From Vibrio rhodolitus (GTDB lineage: Bacteria; Pseudomonadota; Gammaproteobacteria; Enterobacterales; Vibrionaceae): DNA of 64,000 nucleotides. The stretch covers positions 1 through 64,000 of the forward strand of contig NZ_QLYZ01000019.1 in the NCBI RefSeq assembly GCF_003350325.1, written 5' to 3'. This document shows, in pieces, positions 38,196 to 47,654 of this stretch. The notes under the pieces were generated by a model. It was given only the letters and a program-made list of their open reading frames with translations, did no database searches and was not told where the DNA came from. The position numbers were made by a program, and so were the translations under genes. Numbering within the stretch: position 1 is the first letter of the stretch; each line of letters starts with the position of its first letter.

Positions 38196-38681
38196 ATGGA
38201 TATTTCTAATATGACACCACGCCGACCATATTTGCTTCGCGCATTTTATGATTGGCTGGTGGATAACGATCTCACTCCTCACCTTGTTGTTGCGGCAACT
38301 TTGCCTGGTGTTCGTGTTCCTGAAGAATTTGTTCAAGATGGACAAATTATTCTTAACGTGGCACCTCGCGCAGTCGGCAACTTGCAGTTAGGTGATGATG
38401 AAATCACTTTTAATGCTCGCTTTAGCGGACGTCCACATCTAGTGATTGTGCCTCTTTATGCTGTTCAAGCAATTTATGCGCGCGAAAATGGCGCGGGTAC
38501 GATGTTTGACCCTGAAGAAGCCTACATGGATGTGTTTGACGACGCAGAGGATGGTTACATCGAAGAAGTAGAAGAAGGCTCTAGTCTGTCTCTTGCCGAA
38601 GAGTCAGTGGAAGAGAGTGCTTCATTTGATGATGAACCACCAAGACCAAAAGGACGTCCTAGCCTACGTGTGGTGAAGTAG
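38196..38681 (+). CDS. sspB: ClpXP protease specificity-enhancing factor SspB
   Basis: Adaptor that binds ssrA-tagged proteins and the RseA fragment and hands them to ClpXP. The 161-residue protein has the substrate-binding domain (1-110, with TPRRPYLLRAFYDWLVDN and NVAPRAVGNL), a long acidic disordered linker (about 110-150), and the C-terminal ClpX-binding motif RPSLRVVK. Through RseA it joins DegS, also encoded here, in the sigma-E pathway as known from E. coli. Confidence 0.95.
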   Translation: MDISNMTPRRPYLLRAFYDWLVDNDLTPHLVVAATLPGVRVPEEFVQDGQIILNVAPRAVGNLQLGDDEITFNARFSGRPHLVIVPLYAVQAIYARENGAGTMFDPEEAYMDVFDDAEDGYIEEVEEGSSLSLAEESVEESASFDDEPPRPKGRPSLRVVK

Positions 38682-38703
38682 CACTTGGCTTAACGTTATA
38701 AAT

Positions 38704-38732
38704 AAAAAGCAGCGTATTTACGCTGCTTTTTT
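38704..38732. terminator. Bidirectional terminator between sspB and dolP
   Basis: Stem AAAAAGCAGCG/CGCTGCTTTTT with TATTTA loop. Confidence 0.9.
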
Positions 38733-38748
38733 GATCGTGACGGAAAAG

Positions 38749-39318
38749 TTATTCGCCGTATTGGAAGGCTTTAATCACTTGTTTTACGCCGGAAATATTA
38801 CGCGCAATCTCCGCAGCTTGATCGGCATGCTCACGTGAGACATAACCAAATAAGAACACTTCTCTATCTTCAGTGATCACTTTGATTTTAGTGCTACTCA
38901 ATTGCTTATCAGTCACTAACGCTGATTTTACCTTGGTAGTGATCCAGCTGTCGTGGCTCACTTCACCAATTGAGAGTGGCTGCTTGATGCGCACTTGATT
39001 ATGAACTTGTTCCAAGCCAGGTACTTTGCGAGCTTGCTGTTCAAACTCATTCAGTAACTGTTGGTTGCTTGCTTGCCCCATCAATACGACTGTACCTTGA
39101 TAAGAGCTTGCGCTGACTCGTAGTTGACCACGATATGGCGCTTTGTTGGTTAAACCCGCAACCTCAAACTCTATATTGTTATCATTCCAGATCTCTTTGG
39201 TGGTTCGAGTATCCGTAACGATATTGACTGTCGTTGCCGCACCAGCAACAAACAGTCCAGCACATCCAGTGCTAGAGAGGAGAACTAAGCTAACAAATAG
39301 GGCTTTAACAAATTTCAT
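38749..39318 (-). CDS. dolP: Division/outer-membrane stress lipoprotein DolP (BON domains)
   Basis: Outer-membrane lipoprotein that binds anionic lipids at division sites and supports BAM. The 189-residue precursor has a lipobox SSTGC with the lipidated Cys at 19 and two BON domains (about 45-112 and 118-189). In E. coli dolP (yraP) is in the sigma-E regulon and follows diaA, as here. The diaA stop is 4 bases upstream. Confidence 0.93.
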   Translation of the reverse strand: MKFVKALFVSLVLLSSTGCAGLFVAGAATTVNIVTDTRTTKEIWNDNNIEFEVAGLTNKAPYRGQLRVSASSYQGTVVLMGQASNQQLLNEFEQQARKVPGLEQVHNQVRIKQPLSIGEVSHDSWITTKVKSALVTDKQLSSTKIKVITEDREVFLFGYVSREHADQAAEIARNISGVKQVIKAFQYGE

Positions 39319-39322
39319 TGAA

Positions 39323-39916
<594 letters not shown>

Positions 39917-40285
39917 TTATCCTTGCGTAATTGCGTTTTTTATCCATTCTACTTGTTTACCATTTTGATGAATAGCCACTAAGTCAAAACGAATATCGGT
40001 TGAATGTATGGACAGTCCTTGTTTAAGGAGCCACAAATTGGCTGCCTTGATTAGCCTTTGCTGTTTAATGAACGTAACAGTCTCTGCAGCATGTCCATAA
40101 TGTTGATTTTTACGATAACGCACTTCAACAAAGACAATGCTTTGTCCATCTTGCATTATCAGATCGAGCTCTCCGCCTTTGATGCGAAAGTTTCGGCCCA
40201 GACAAGTGAGCCCACAAGCGGACAAATATTGTTCCGCTTGTGACTCAAAGAACAATCCTTTACTGAGCTTGCTCAGCAGCGCCAT
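39917..40285 (-). CDS. yraN: UPF0102 family protein YraN
   Basis: 122-residue protein of the YraN family, with a restriction-endonuclease-like fold core: E and D in GGELDLIM and the ExK-like FVEVRYRK. Function unproven; proposed roles concern DNA processing. Start at 40285 gives MALLSKLSKGLFFESQAEQYL, the usual family length; the frame is open 14 codons further. It overlaps the end of lpoA by 26 bases and diaA follows after 3. Confidence 0.9.
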   Translation of the reverse strand: MALLSKLSKGLFFESQAEQYLSACGLTCLGRNFRIKGGELDLIMQDGQSIVFVEVRYRKNQHYGHAAETVTFIKQQRLIKAANLWLLKQGLSIHSTDIRFDLVAIHQNGKQVEWIKNAITQG

Positions 40286-42083
40286 GTTCTGCCCAGCTAA
40301 TTTCACGCTGTACCACACAGTGGTCATCGATGCTCAACACGCCCGTATTACCTTGTACGGTTGCACCGTGAATCACTTTCATCTGTGGCAGTTGCTCCAT
40401 TAACAAGTAAGCATCCATCCCGAGCGCTTGTAGGCGTTTCTCTGCGTTAGAACCTTTTGGCCACATTTGGTTCATTTGCGCTTCGATTGCTGAGTTAGGT
40501 TGGATCAGCAGTGGAATGTCACTGTACATCACGCCGGTAAGATCTTCGTACTGTTGACGACCGCTGTTGCTGCGAGAATTTGAGAACAGCTTTGGTGGAT
40601 TGGTATCTGGGTTAATCGCCACTTCAATAAATGGCTTGATTAGCGTCAGTTCACTGCTGCCCGCGACGATATAGACCGCATCAATATCACGACGGCTACG
40701 AGGTTGGCTTTCAAGCGAAATACCTAATAGAGATTCCATCTGTGCGATATGCTGTTGGCTATCTTGCAAGCCAAATGCGGTATTGATGTTGCGTTGCAGT
40801 TGGCGTTTGTCTGTAAACAGATTAACGGCTACTTTATTGCTGCTGTATTTGTTCCACTCTTGATCAAATGCTTCTACCACACGCTGACCGAGGCGACCTT
40901 GCGGCGCTAAAATAAGCGGGTAGCGATAGCCTTGCTCAAACAGATGTTTTGCAGCTTGGGCAACTTCTTGCTCTGGTGACAGCGCTAGGTAACAAATGTT
41001 GGTGCCAGATTGAACGTCATCAGGAATATTCAGCGCAAGCATCGGTAGGGGAGCGCCCGTTGCGGTTTGTGCTTGTTGCAGCGCAGCAATGTTACCTTTG
41101 ATTAAAGGACCGACAACAAAGTCGATATTCTTATCAATGAAGGTTTGTTGCAGCGTCGCAGGATCGTTAACGTTGGTATCAATCACCGTCAGAGTCGCAT
41201 TCGGATCGCGCTGCTCATCATTCATCATTTGTAAGATGAAACCATCACGTATTAGCTGTGCTTGCTTGGCAAATTTGCCTGACAGCGGCAGAAGCAGTGC
41301 TGTATTGAGCGGTTTGGTGATCTCAAGATTTAAGATTTCTTGAATCGACTGTGGCGTGTAAAGCGCCGCTGGGTGGCTTGGATTTTCAGCCAACCATTGC
41401 TCTAAAGTACGCTTTAGCTGCGGAACATTGTTCGCCAGTGTGGCTTGATAGACAGCAAGTTGCAGCCAACCATCAAACTCAGCTTCGTTAACGGGTACCG
41501 AAAACTGGGTAATTTCCTCTTCTGAGTACTGGCTTAGGTTTTCCCAGATCCCTTGTGCTAGATAAGGCTGCTGAGATTTATCTTCAAAGTTTGCCAGCTG
41601 TGATAGTTCACGTGCTGCGGCAAAGTAATTTTGCTGCTTGGCAAAAAGATCAGCAAGAAGCTGGTGGTAATCTTTCCATTGTTCATTGGCTAGGCGCCAT
41701 GATGAACGGAAATTAAGCAGTTCACTTGCTTGCTCAAATTGCTCGTTGTTGTACATCATTTGCGCACGAGCCAGTTGCCACTCGGCTTGTTGCATGTCGG
41801 TCAATGGTTGACGTGATAGGCGGTTTATCAGCAGCTGCGCTTGGTTTACGTCATTCGCCTCGACAGCGGCTTTGAGAGCCATGATCAGCCAATCACTCTG
41901 CAAACTGCCTTCGCTACTGTCTGCGCGCATCAGGTAGTTAGTCACAGATTGAGTTGGATCACTAGTGATATCGACCGTTCTTGGTGTCGATGAAGTAGAC
42001 GAACACGCCGCTAAAACGACCGCGAGGGCTACAGGAGTGAGTAAGCGTGGTACACTTAATCGCTTTTGGTTATTCATGGCCAT
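40260..42083 (-). CDS. lpoA: Penicillin-binding protein activator LpoA
   Basis: Outer-membrane lipoprotein that reaches through the peptidoglycan to stimulate the bifunctional synthase PBP1A. The 607-residue precursor has a lipobox LAAC (Cys 27), an N-terminal TPR-like helical domain (about 45-255) and a C-terminal domain shaped like a periplasmic binding protein (about 270-580). The start at 42083 (MAMNNQKR) has GAAGA upstream; ATG 42077 is an alternative. Divergent from rsmI with a 63-bp gap, the E. coli order. Confidence 0.94.
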   Translation of the reverse strand: MAMNNQKRLSVPRLLTPVALAVVLAACSSTSSTPRTVDITSDPTQSVTNYLMRADSSEGSLQSDWLIMALKAAVEANDVNQAQLLINRLSRQPLTDMQQAEWQLARAQMMYNNEQFEQASELLNFRSSWRLANEQWKDYHQLLADLFAKQQNYFAAARELSQLANFEDKSQQPYLAQGIWENLSQYSEEEITQFSVPVNEAEFDGWLQLAVYQATLANNVPQLKRTLEQWLAENPSHPAALYTPQSIQEILNLEITKPLNTALLLPLSGKFAKQAQLIRDGFILQMMNDEQRDPNATLTVIDTNVNDPATLQQTFIDKNIDFVVGPLIKGNIAALQQAQTATGAPLPMLALNIPDDVQSGTNICYLALSPEQEVAQAAKHLFEQGYRYPLILAPQGRLGQRVVEAFDQEWNKYSSNKVAVNLFTDKRQLQRNINTAFGLQDSQQHIAQMESLLGISLESQPRSRRDIDAVYIVAGSSELTLIKPFIEVAINPDTNPPKLFSNSRSNSGRQQYEDLTGVMYSDIPLLIQPNSAIEAQMNQMWPKGSNAEKRLQALGMDAYLLMEQLPQMKVIHGATVQGNTGVLSIDDHCVVQREISWAEHGAAEQAQ

Positions 42084-42146
42084 GAGTTCTTCGTTAATTC
42101 CGTATAAGATTATGTCTATATTAATCGTTGAAGTGATGCTAAACAA

Positions 42147-43010
42147 ATGACAGATAACAAATCCTTACCTGCACAGATCCCAACTCTATTTATTGTTCCG
42201 ACTCCAATTGGCAACTTAGGCGATATCACCCAACGTGCTATTGAAGTACTGAACAGCGTGGATCTTATTGCTGCGGAAGATACACGTCATACAGGTAAGC
42301 TGCTAGCTCACTTTAATATTTCGACCAAAACCTTTCCATTGCATGATCATAATGAGCAACAAAAAGCACAAGTTTTGGTCGAAAAATTATTGTCTGGTCA
42401 ATCTATCGCATTAGTCTCTGATGCGGGTACACCATTAATTAGTGATCCAGGTTACCACCTTGTCTCTCAATGTCGTCAAGCTGGCGTCAAAGTTGTGCCA
42501 CTTCCTGGTGCGTGTGCAGTGATTACCGCGCTGAGTGCATCGGGTTTGCCATCAGATCGCTTTAGCTTCGAAGGCTTTTTACCACCAAAAAGCAAAGCAA
42601 GAAAAGATAAGTTACTCGAAATTGCTAAAGTAGAGCGCACTTGTATCTTTTATGAGTCACCTCATCGTATTTTAGACTCATTAGATGACATGCTCGACAT
42701 TCTTGGTCCTGAACGTGAAGTGGTACTTGCGCGTGAGCTAACTAAAACCTTTGAAACCTTCCAAGGTCTACCACTAGGTGAGTTGGTTGAGTGGGTGAAA
42801 GCCGATGAAAACCAACAGCGCGGTGAAATGGTGTTGCTGGTTCACGGGCATCGCGAAGTTGCTGACAATACGTTACCGGATGAAGCGCTGCGCACTTTGG
42901 CTATTTTGACCAAAGAACTGCCACTTAAGAAAGCGGCAGCTTTGGCAGCAGAAATCTACAATCTGAAAAAGAACGCACTCTACAAGTGGGGTTTGGAGAA
43001 CTTGGACTAA
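42147..43010 (+). CDS. rsmI: 16S rRNA 2'-O-ribose C1402 methyltransferase RsmI
   Basis: SAM-dependent TP-methylase that adds the ribose methyl of m4Cm1402 in the decoding centre; RsmH, encoded 1.6 kb downstream, adds the base methyl at the same nucleotide. The 287-residue protein has [17 protein letters not shown] near 17-33, [14 protein letters not shown], and [14 protein letters not shown] near 91-104, the family's core motifs. The gene is followed by a repeat-rich stretch rather than by another coding gene. Confidence 0.96.
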   Translation: MTDNKSLPAQIPTLFIVPTPIGNLGDITQRAIEVLNSVDLIAAEDTRHTGKLLAHFNISTKTFPLHDHNEQQKAQVLVEKLLSGQSIALVSDAGTPLISDPGYHLVSQCRQAGVKVVPLPGACAVITALSASGLPSDRFSFEGFLPPKSKARKDKLLEIAKVERTCIFYESPHRILDSLDDMLDILGPEREVVLARELTKTFETFQGLPLGELVEWVKADENQQRGEMVLLVHGHREVADNTLPDEALRTLAILTKELPLKKAAALAAEIYNLKKNALYKWGLENLD

Positions 43011-43117
43011 GTTCATTGGAACGCTGCGCTTCGGGATGCGGGAACAGACTGCGTCCTACGGAACGTTTTGCTTCCCGACGTAGTAAAGGGCGTTGCACTA
43101 GTACGCGCTAATCTAAG

Positions 43118-43221
43118 ATTTGTCATTCCATAGAGCGCGTCAGCGCGAGTAGGGAATCTTGTTTTTTGTGTGAAAGCGAGATCCCCAACTCGCTCGTTCC
43201 TCGCTCTTGAGGATGACAAAT
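43118..43221. repeat. 104-bp MITE-like element with terminal inverted repeats
   Basis: Ends are ATTTGTCAT and ATGACAAAT, perfectly complementary over 9 bases, with CC/GG continuing inside after one mismatch. The inner part contains GCGCGTCAGCGC and paired CGAGATCCCC/GGGAATC-like blocks, giving a largely foldable element with no coding capacity. The TTGTCATTCC...GGATGACAA layout resembles small dispersed repeats of many gammaproteobacteria. Copy number cannot be judged from one window. Confidence 0.6.
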
Positions 43222-43314
43222 ATATCAAGTGCGTCGCTCTTGAGAGTGCTAAGGTTTGAGGCTCACTATCAATGACTAAAAACCATTGACTCAGCTTGTT
43301 CTCTAGAAGACAAA

Positions 43315-43390
<76 letters not shown>

Positions 43391-43462
43391 CCCACTTTCT
43401 AATCACTTAAACCGCTCATGACACCTTATTTGTGATCTTGCTAGACAGGGTGTGCCTAACTC

Positions 43463-43468
43463 TATACA
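43463..43468 (+). promoter_or_regulatory. rnpB -10 element
   Basis: TATACA placed 10 bases before the predicted rnpB 5' end at 43479. The -35 is not certain; TAGACA at 43442-43447 has a short 15-base spacer. Confidence 0.5.
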
Positions 43469-43478
43469 ATCCGCCCTC

Positions 43479-43908
<430 letters not shown>

Positions 43909-43916
43909 CTTCGGAT

Positions 43917-43951
43917 TCACAAAGCCTCGCAGCAATGCGGGGCTTTTGTGA
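43917..43951 (+). terminator. rnpB terminator
   Basis: Long hairpin TCACAAAGCCTCGCA/TGCGGGGCTTTTGTGA with GCAA tetraloop and a T-run in the 3' arm. Confidence 0.88.
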
Positions 43952-44129
43952 TCTTAGCGCAGACAAATTTCATCGTATCCTTTCTTAATCCACGCTAGCA
44001 CCGTTTCTTAGCGACTCGGCAGTAACCGTGCGGCTTACATGGTTTTTACTGTTGAACTATCCAATAGCGGATGAATTATTTGTTAAATAAATCACCACTT
44101 GGGTCAGATTAAACTAAAGTATTAGTAGT

Positions 44130-44284
44130 GTCTCAATGTTTAAGTGCTAGGGTTGTAGCGTTTGTTTAGCGAATAGGGCAACGCGATCCCCCGTGTATTG
44201 CCCGAAACTGAGCATTCAATCGCTCGAAGAGTGATTCGATGCCAATATCTTTATGCCGCCTTGATTAATTGGCGGCTTTTTTTT
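44130..44284 (+). ncRNA. Putative structured small RNA 1 before the dcw cluster
   Basis: About 150 nt ending in an intrinsic terminator (GCCGCC 44255-44260 with GGCGGC 44271-44276, then eight Ts). Upstream are two clear hairpins: GGGCAA/TTGCCC with inner CGCG/CGTG (about 44176-44203), and a 14-pair stem GCATTCAATCGCTC/GAGTGATTCGATGC with GAA loop and one mismatch (about 44213-44243). A weak promoter TTGGGT-17-TTAGTA lies at 44099-44127. No open frame with a ribosome site is present, and no known RNA family was recognised. The 5' end is a guess. Confidence 0.5.
44255..44284 (+). terminator. Terminator of putative RNA 1
   Basis: GCCGCC/GGCGGC stem, 10-base loop, eight T residues. Confidence 0.85.
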
Positions 44285-44289
44285 GTTTA

Positions 44290-44494
44290 ACTTAAATGTG
44301 AGAGTTAACCGAGCATTTACCCACCTAGCTTAGGTATGGTAACCTCGCCGTCGCTTGAAGAGTGGTAGTAAATACTGCCAGCAGAGGGTGGGAACGAGAG
44401 TGGTTTAGGTAGATAAAGTCCTACACCTTGGTTTCATTTTGCTGCGATACCTATTCGAGACCCATTGTGACGTATTCGTTATAATGGGTTTTTT
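44290..44494 (+). ncRNA. Putative structured small RNA 2 or rsmH leader
   Basis: A second non-coding stretch ending in a terminator (ACCCATT 44460-44466 with AATGGGT 44483-44489, then Ts). A long-range stem pairs CCCACC (44320-44325) with GGTGGG (44387-44392) and encloses ACCTAGCTTAGGT and the hairpin GGTAGT/ACTGCC (about 44363-44378). This multibranch layout looks like a folded regulatory RNA. It could be an independent small RNA or an attenuator for the division cluster. The 5' end and family are unknown. Confidence 0.45.
44460..44494 (+). terminator. Terminator of putative RNA 2
   Basis: ACCCATT/AATGGGT stem with an inner ACG/CGT stem in the loop, followed by six Ts. Confidence 0.8.
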
Positions 44495-44502
44495 GCTTTT
44501 TA

Positions 44503-44531
44503 TTGACGAAAATTATTCCGCAAGCAATAAA
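44503..44531 (+). promoter_or_regulatory. Candidate promoter of the dcw cluster
   Basis: TTGACG (44503-44508), 17-base spacer, AATAAA (44526-44531), giving about 100 bases of leader before rsmH. It lies downstream of the last terminator, so it is the likely entry point for dcw transcription. No TGGGA repeats of the MraZ-binding type are seen. Confidence 0.55.
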
Positions 44532-44637
44532 CTTAGCGCAATATCACGTGATGCTTCCTTGAGAGGGTGGCGTTGAATGATGAAATCAGTACACTGAGAG
44601 TGAGCGTTATTTAATACGCCAGCTAGATGAGATAACT

Positions 44638-45588
44638 ATGACAGACGCATTTAAACACATATCTGTATTACTAAATGAATCAATCGATGGATTGGCAATC
44701 AAGCCGGATGGCACATATATCGATGGTACATTTGGTCGTGGTGGCCATAGCCGCACTATCTTATCTAAATTGGGCGAAAATGGTCGTCTATTTAGTATTG
44801 ACCGTGACCCTCAAGCGATTGAAGAAGCGAAAAAAATCGATGATCCGCGCTTTACGATTGTCCATGGTCCATTTTCTGGCATTGCGACCTATGCTGAGCA
44901 GCATGGTCTAGTTGGTCAGGTTGATGGCGTATTATTTGACCTTGGCGTGTCATCACCGCAACTTGATGATGCTGAGCGTGGCTTTAGCTTTATGAAAGAT
45001 GGCCCGCTAGATATGCGTATGGATCCAACGTCGGGTATCCCAGTATCACAGTGGTTACTAGAAGCGGATTTGGATGATATTACTTGGGTGATTCGCGAGT
45101 TTGGTGAAGATAAACACGCTCGTCGTATTGCTAAAGCTATCGTAGCGTATCGTGAAAACGAAGAGAATGAGCCGTTAACTCGCACTGGGCAGTTGGCTAA
45201 ATTGATCTCTGAAGCGGCACCAAAAAGCTTTAAAGAGAAAAAACACCCAGCAACGCGTGCATTCCAAGCATTCCGTATTTATATCAACAGTGAGCTAGAA
45301 GAGATTGATACTGCACTAAAAGGTGCGGCGAGTATTCTTGCACCTGAAGGTCGCCTGTCGGTGATTAGCTTCCACTCACTAGAAGATCGTATGGTAAAAC
45401 GTTTTATCCGTAAAGAGAGCAAAGGTCCGGAAGTGCCTCATGGCATCCCACTAACGGAAGAGCAGATCAAAGCTTTAGGCAGTGCAAACCTTAAAGCGGT
45501 TGGCAAAGCGATCAAGCCAAGTAAACAAGAAATTGAGCTTAATGCACGTTCACGCAGCTCAGTATTACGTATTGCTGAAAAACTTTAA
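44638..45588 (+). CDS. rsmH: 16S rRNA N4-cytosine-1402 methyltransferase RsmH (MraW)
   Basis: Adds the base methyl of m4Cm1402 in the ribosomal P site. The 316-residue protein has [16 protein letters not shown] near 29-44 (SAM site), [20 protein letters not shown] near 99-118, and [18 protein letters not shown] near 241-258. It normally follows mraZ; here it is the first gene of the division cluster. Six bases separate it from ftsL. Confidence 0.97.
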   Translation: MTDAFKHISVLLNESIDGLAIKPDGTYIDGTFGRGGHSRTILSKLGENGRLFSIDRDPQAIEEAKKIDDPRFTIVHGPFSGIATYAEQHGLVGQVDGVLFDLGVSSPQLDDAERGFSFMKDGPLDMRMDPTSGIPVSQWLLEADLDDITWVIREFGEDKHARRIAKAIVAYRENEENEPLTRTGQLAKLISEAAPKSFKEKKHPATRAFQAFRIYINSELEEIDTALKGAASILAPEGRLSVISFHSLEDRMVKRFIRKESKGPEVPHGIPLTEEQIKALGSANLKAVGKAIKPSKQEIELNARSRSSVLRIAEKL

Positions 45589-45594
45589 GATCTT

Positions 45595-45912
45595 ATGAGT
45601 AAAAACACCGTCAACCTTGCCAAATTAATTGGTCTCGACCTACTTACGGTCGGACGCTGGCCCTTGATAGCGTTACTGCTTATCTTTGCAAGTGCGATGG
45701 CGGTGGTATTTACCACTCACCTGACTCGCGCCGCGATATCGGAAAAAGACCAAGCGTTAGTAGAGCGTGAACGTCTTGATGATGAGTGGCGTAACCTGCT
45801 GTTGGAAGAAACAGCGCTGGCGGAGCACAGTCGTGTGCAAACCATCGCCAAACAAGATTTAGAAATGAAGCGCCCAGATTCAGATAAAGAAGTGGTGATT
45901 GATTTACCATGA
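45595..45912 (+). CDS. ftsL: Cell division protein FtsL
   Basis: 105-residue bitopic protein of the FtsQLB subcomplex that activates FtsWI. One membrane helix (about 20-42) and a periplasmic leucine-zipper-like coiled coil (about 45-95, with EKDQALVERERLDDEWRNLL cited as about 50-69). Its stop overlaps the ftsI ATG (ATGA), indicating translational coupling. Confidence 0.93.
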   Translation: MSKNTVNLAKLIGLDLLTVGRWPLIALLLIFASAMAVVFTTHLTRAAISEKDQALVERERLDDEWRNLLLEETALAEHSRVQTIAKQDLEMKRPDSDKEVVIDLP

Positions 45913-47639
45913 GTTCTGCGAAAAAAGCCAAACCGAGCACCAAATCGACCCCAATTGAACCGCCACAACTAATTCGCTGGCGGTTTTATCTAGTTCTATT
46001 CTTTGTTTTCCTTATCTTTGCCGCACTTGTTGCGCGCATCGGCTATATCCAAATCATCGAGCCTGACAATCTGATCAAGCAAGGTGATATGCGCTCTATT
46101 CGTGCGAAAACACTCTATTCTGCCCGCGGCATCATTTCAGATCGCAATGGTGAGCCATTGGCGGTCAGTGTGCCAGTGGAAGCCGTATGGGCTGATCCGG
46201 TGACGATTTTCAAAGAAGAAGGTCTTGGCGACGTTGATCGCTGGCATGCCTTAGCTGACGTGCTTGGTCTCGATCGTCAGGAAATGCTGGATAAGATTAA
46301 TCTCAATAAGTCTCGTCGCTTTATTTATCTGCAACGTCAGGTAAGCCCGGCGATGGCGAACTATATTCGCGAGTTAAAACTTGCCGGGATTGGCTTAAAA
46401 CCTGAGTCACGTCGTTACTATCCTGCGGGTGAGGTTAGCGCTCACTTAGTTGGTGTAACGGGGATTGATGGACATGGACTGGAAGGGGTTGAGCGCAGTT
46501 ACGACAAATGGCTGACCGGTGAAGCAGGCAAACGCATCATTCGTAAAGATCGCTATGGTCGCGTGGTTGAAAACATTGCCCTTGAAGAGCGTGAAGAAGG
46601 GAAACCCTTAACTCTGACTATTGACCAGCGTTTGCAAGCGATCGCTTATCGCGCAGTGAAACAGGCGGTTGCCGACTATCGCGCCACTTCTGGCTCTGCG
46701 GTTGTGCTGGATGTGAAAACCGGTGCCGTGCTTGCTATGGTCAATGCGCCATCTTATAACCCGAATAACCGTGCCGATTTGCAATCTGCCAAAATGCGTA
46801 ACCGCGTGATCACCGATGCGTTCGAGCCGGGCTCAACCGTCAAACCTTTCGTGGTACTCGCAGCACTGGAAAATGGCGTCGCGGATGAGCATACCGTCAT
46901 TGATACTGGTAACGGCATTATGCAAATTGGCGGCAGCCGCGTGCGTGATACCTCTAAAGTCGGCAAGGCGGACTTAACCACCATCTTGAAAAAATCCAGT
47001 AACATCGGTGTGGCGAAACTGGCCCTAGATATGCCTCTAGAAGCGTTATTGGGCATGTACAGCTCGGTCGGCTTTGGTTCTCGCTCGGGACTTAACCTCG
47101 TTGGTGAAACGGAAGGTATTTTTCCTAATCGTCGTCGCTGGTCACAATTTGAAATTGCTACCTTGTCCTTTGGTTATGGCTTAACGATTACTCCGTTGCA
47201 GCTTGCTCACGCTTACGCGACCTTAGGTAATCTCGGTGAATATCAACCCGTGCATATTATCGAGAACAACGAGCAAGACTTTTCGCGCCAAGTGATCGAC
47301 AAAAAATACGCGCGTATGGTGTTAGATATGTTGGAAACGGTGACTCAACCGGGCGGTACGGCGACCAAAGCGGCCGTTCCTGGCTACCGTGTTGCAGCGA
47401 AAACCGGTACCTCACGTAAAGCGATTGCTGGTGGTTATGGGGATGAATACTTTGCCTATACCGCAGGTGTTGCGCCAGCGAGCGATCCTCGCGTGGCATT
47501 AGTGGTTATCGTCAACGAGCCACAAGGTGATAACTATTATGGTGGTTCGGTTGCCGGTCCCGTGTTCTCTGAAATCATGAAAGGGACACTGCAAATTCTC
47601 AACATTGCACCGGACGAAAACAAATTTAAGCAGGAATAG
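45909..47639 (+). CDS. ftsI: Peptidoglycan D,D-transpeptidase FtsI (PBP3)
   Basis: Septal class B penicillin-binding protein that crosslinks the glycan made by FtsW. The 576-residue protein has one membrane segment (about 24-44), the class B dimerisation domain, and the transpeptidase motifs S309-T-V-K312, SSN 363-365 and KTG 498-500. Overlaps ftsL by four bases. Confidence 0.97.
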   Translation: MSSAKKAKPSTKSTPIEPPQLIRWRFYLVLFFVFLIFAALVARIGYIQIIEPDNLIKQGDMRSIRAKTLYSARGIISDRNGEPLAVSVPVEAVWADPVTIFKEEGLGDVDRWHALADVLGLDRQEMLDKINLNKSRRFIYLQRQVSPAMANYIRELKLAGIGLKPESRRYYPAGEVSAHLVGVTGIDGHGLEGVERSYDKWLTGEAGKRIIRKDRYGRVVENIALEEREEGKPLTLTIDQRLQAIAYRAVKQAVADYRATSGSAVVLDVKTGAVLAMVNAPSYNPNNRADLQSAKMRNRVITDAFEPGSTVKPFVVLAALENGVADEHTVIDTGNGIMQIGGSRVRDTSKVGKADLTTILKKSSNIGVAKLALDMPLEALLGMYSSVGFGSRSGLNLVGETEGIFPNRRRWSQFEIATLSFGYGLTITPLQLAHAYATLGNLGEYQPVHIIENNEQDFSRQVIDKKYARMVLDMLETVTQPGGTATKAAVPGYRVAAKTGTSRKAIAGGYGDEYFAYTAGVAPASDPRVALVVIVNEPQGDNYYGGSVAGPVFSEIMKGTLQILNIAPDENKFKQE

Positions 47640-47654
47640 AGTGAGACCTTCTCA

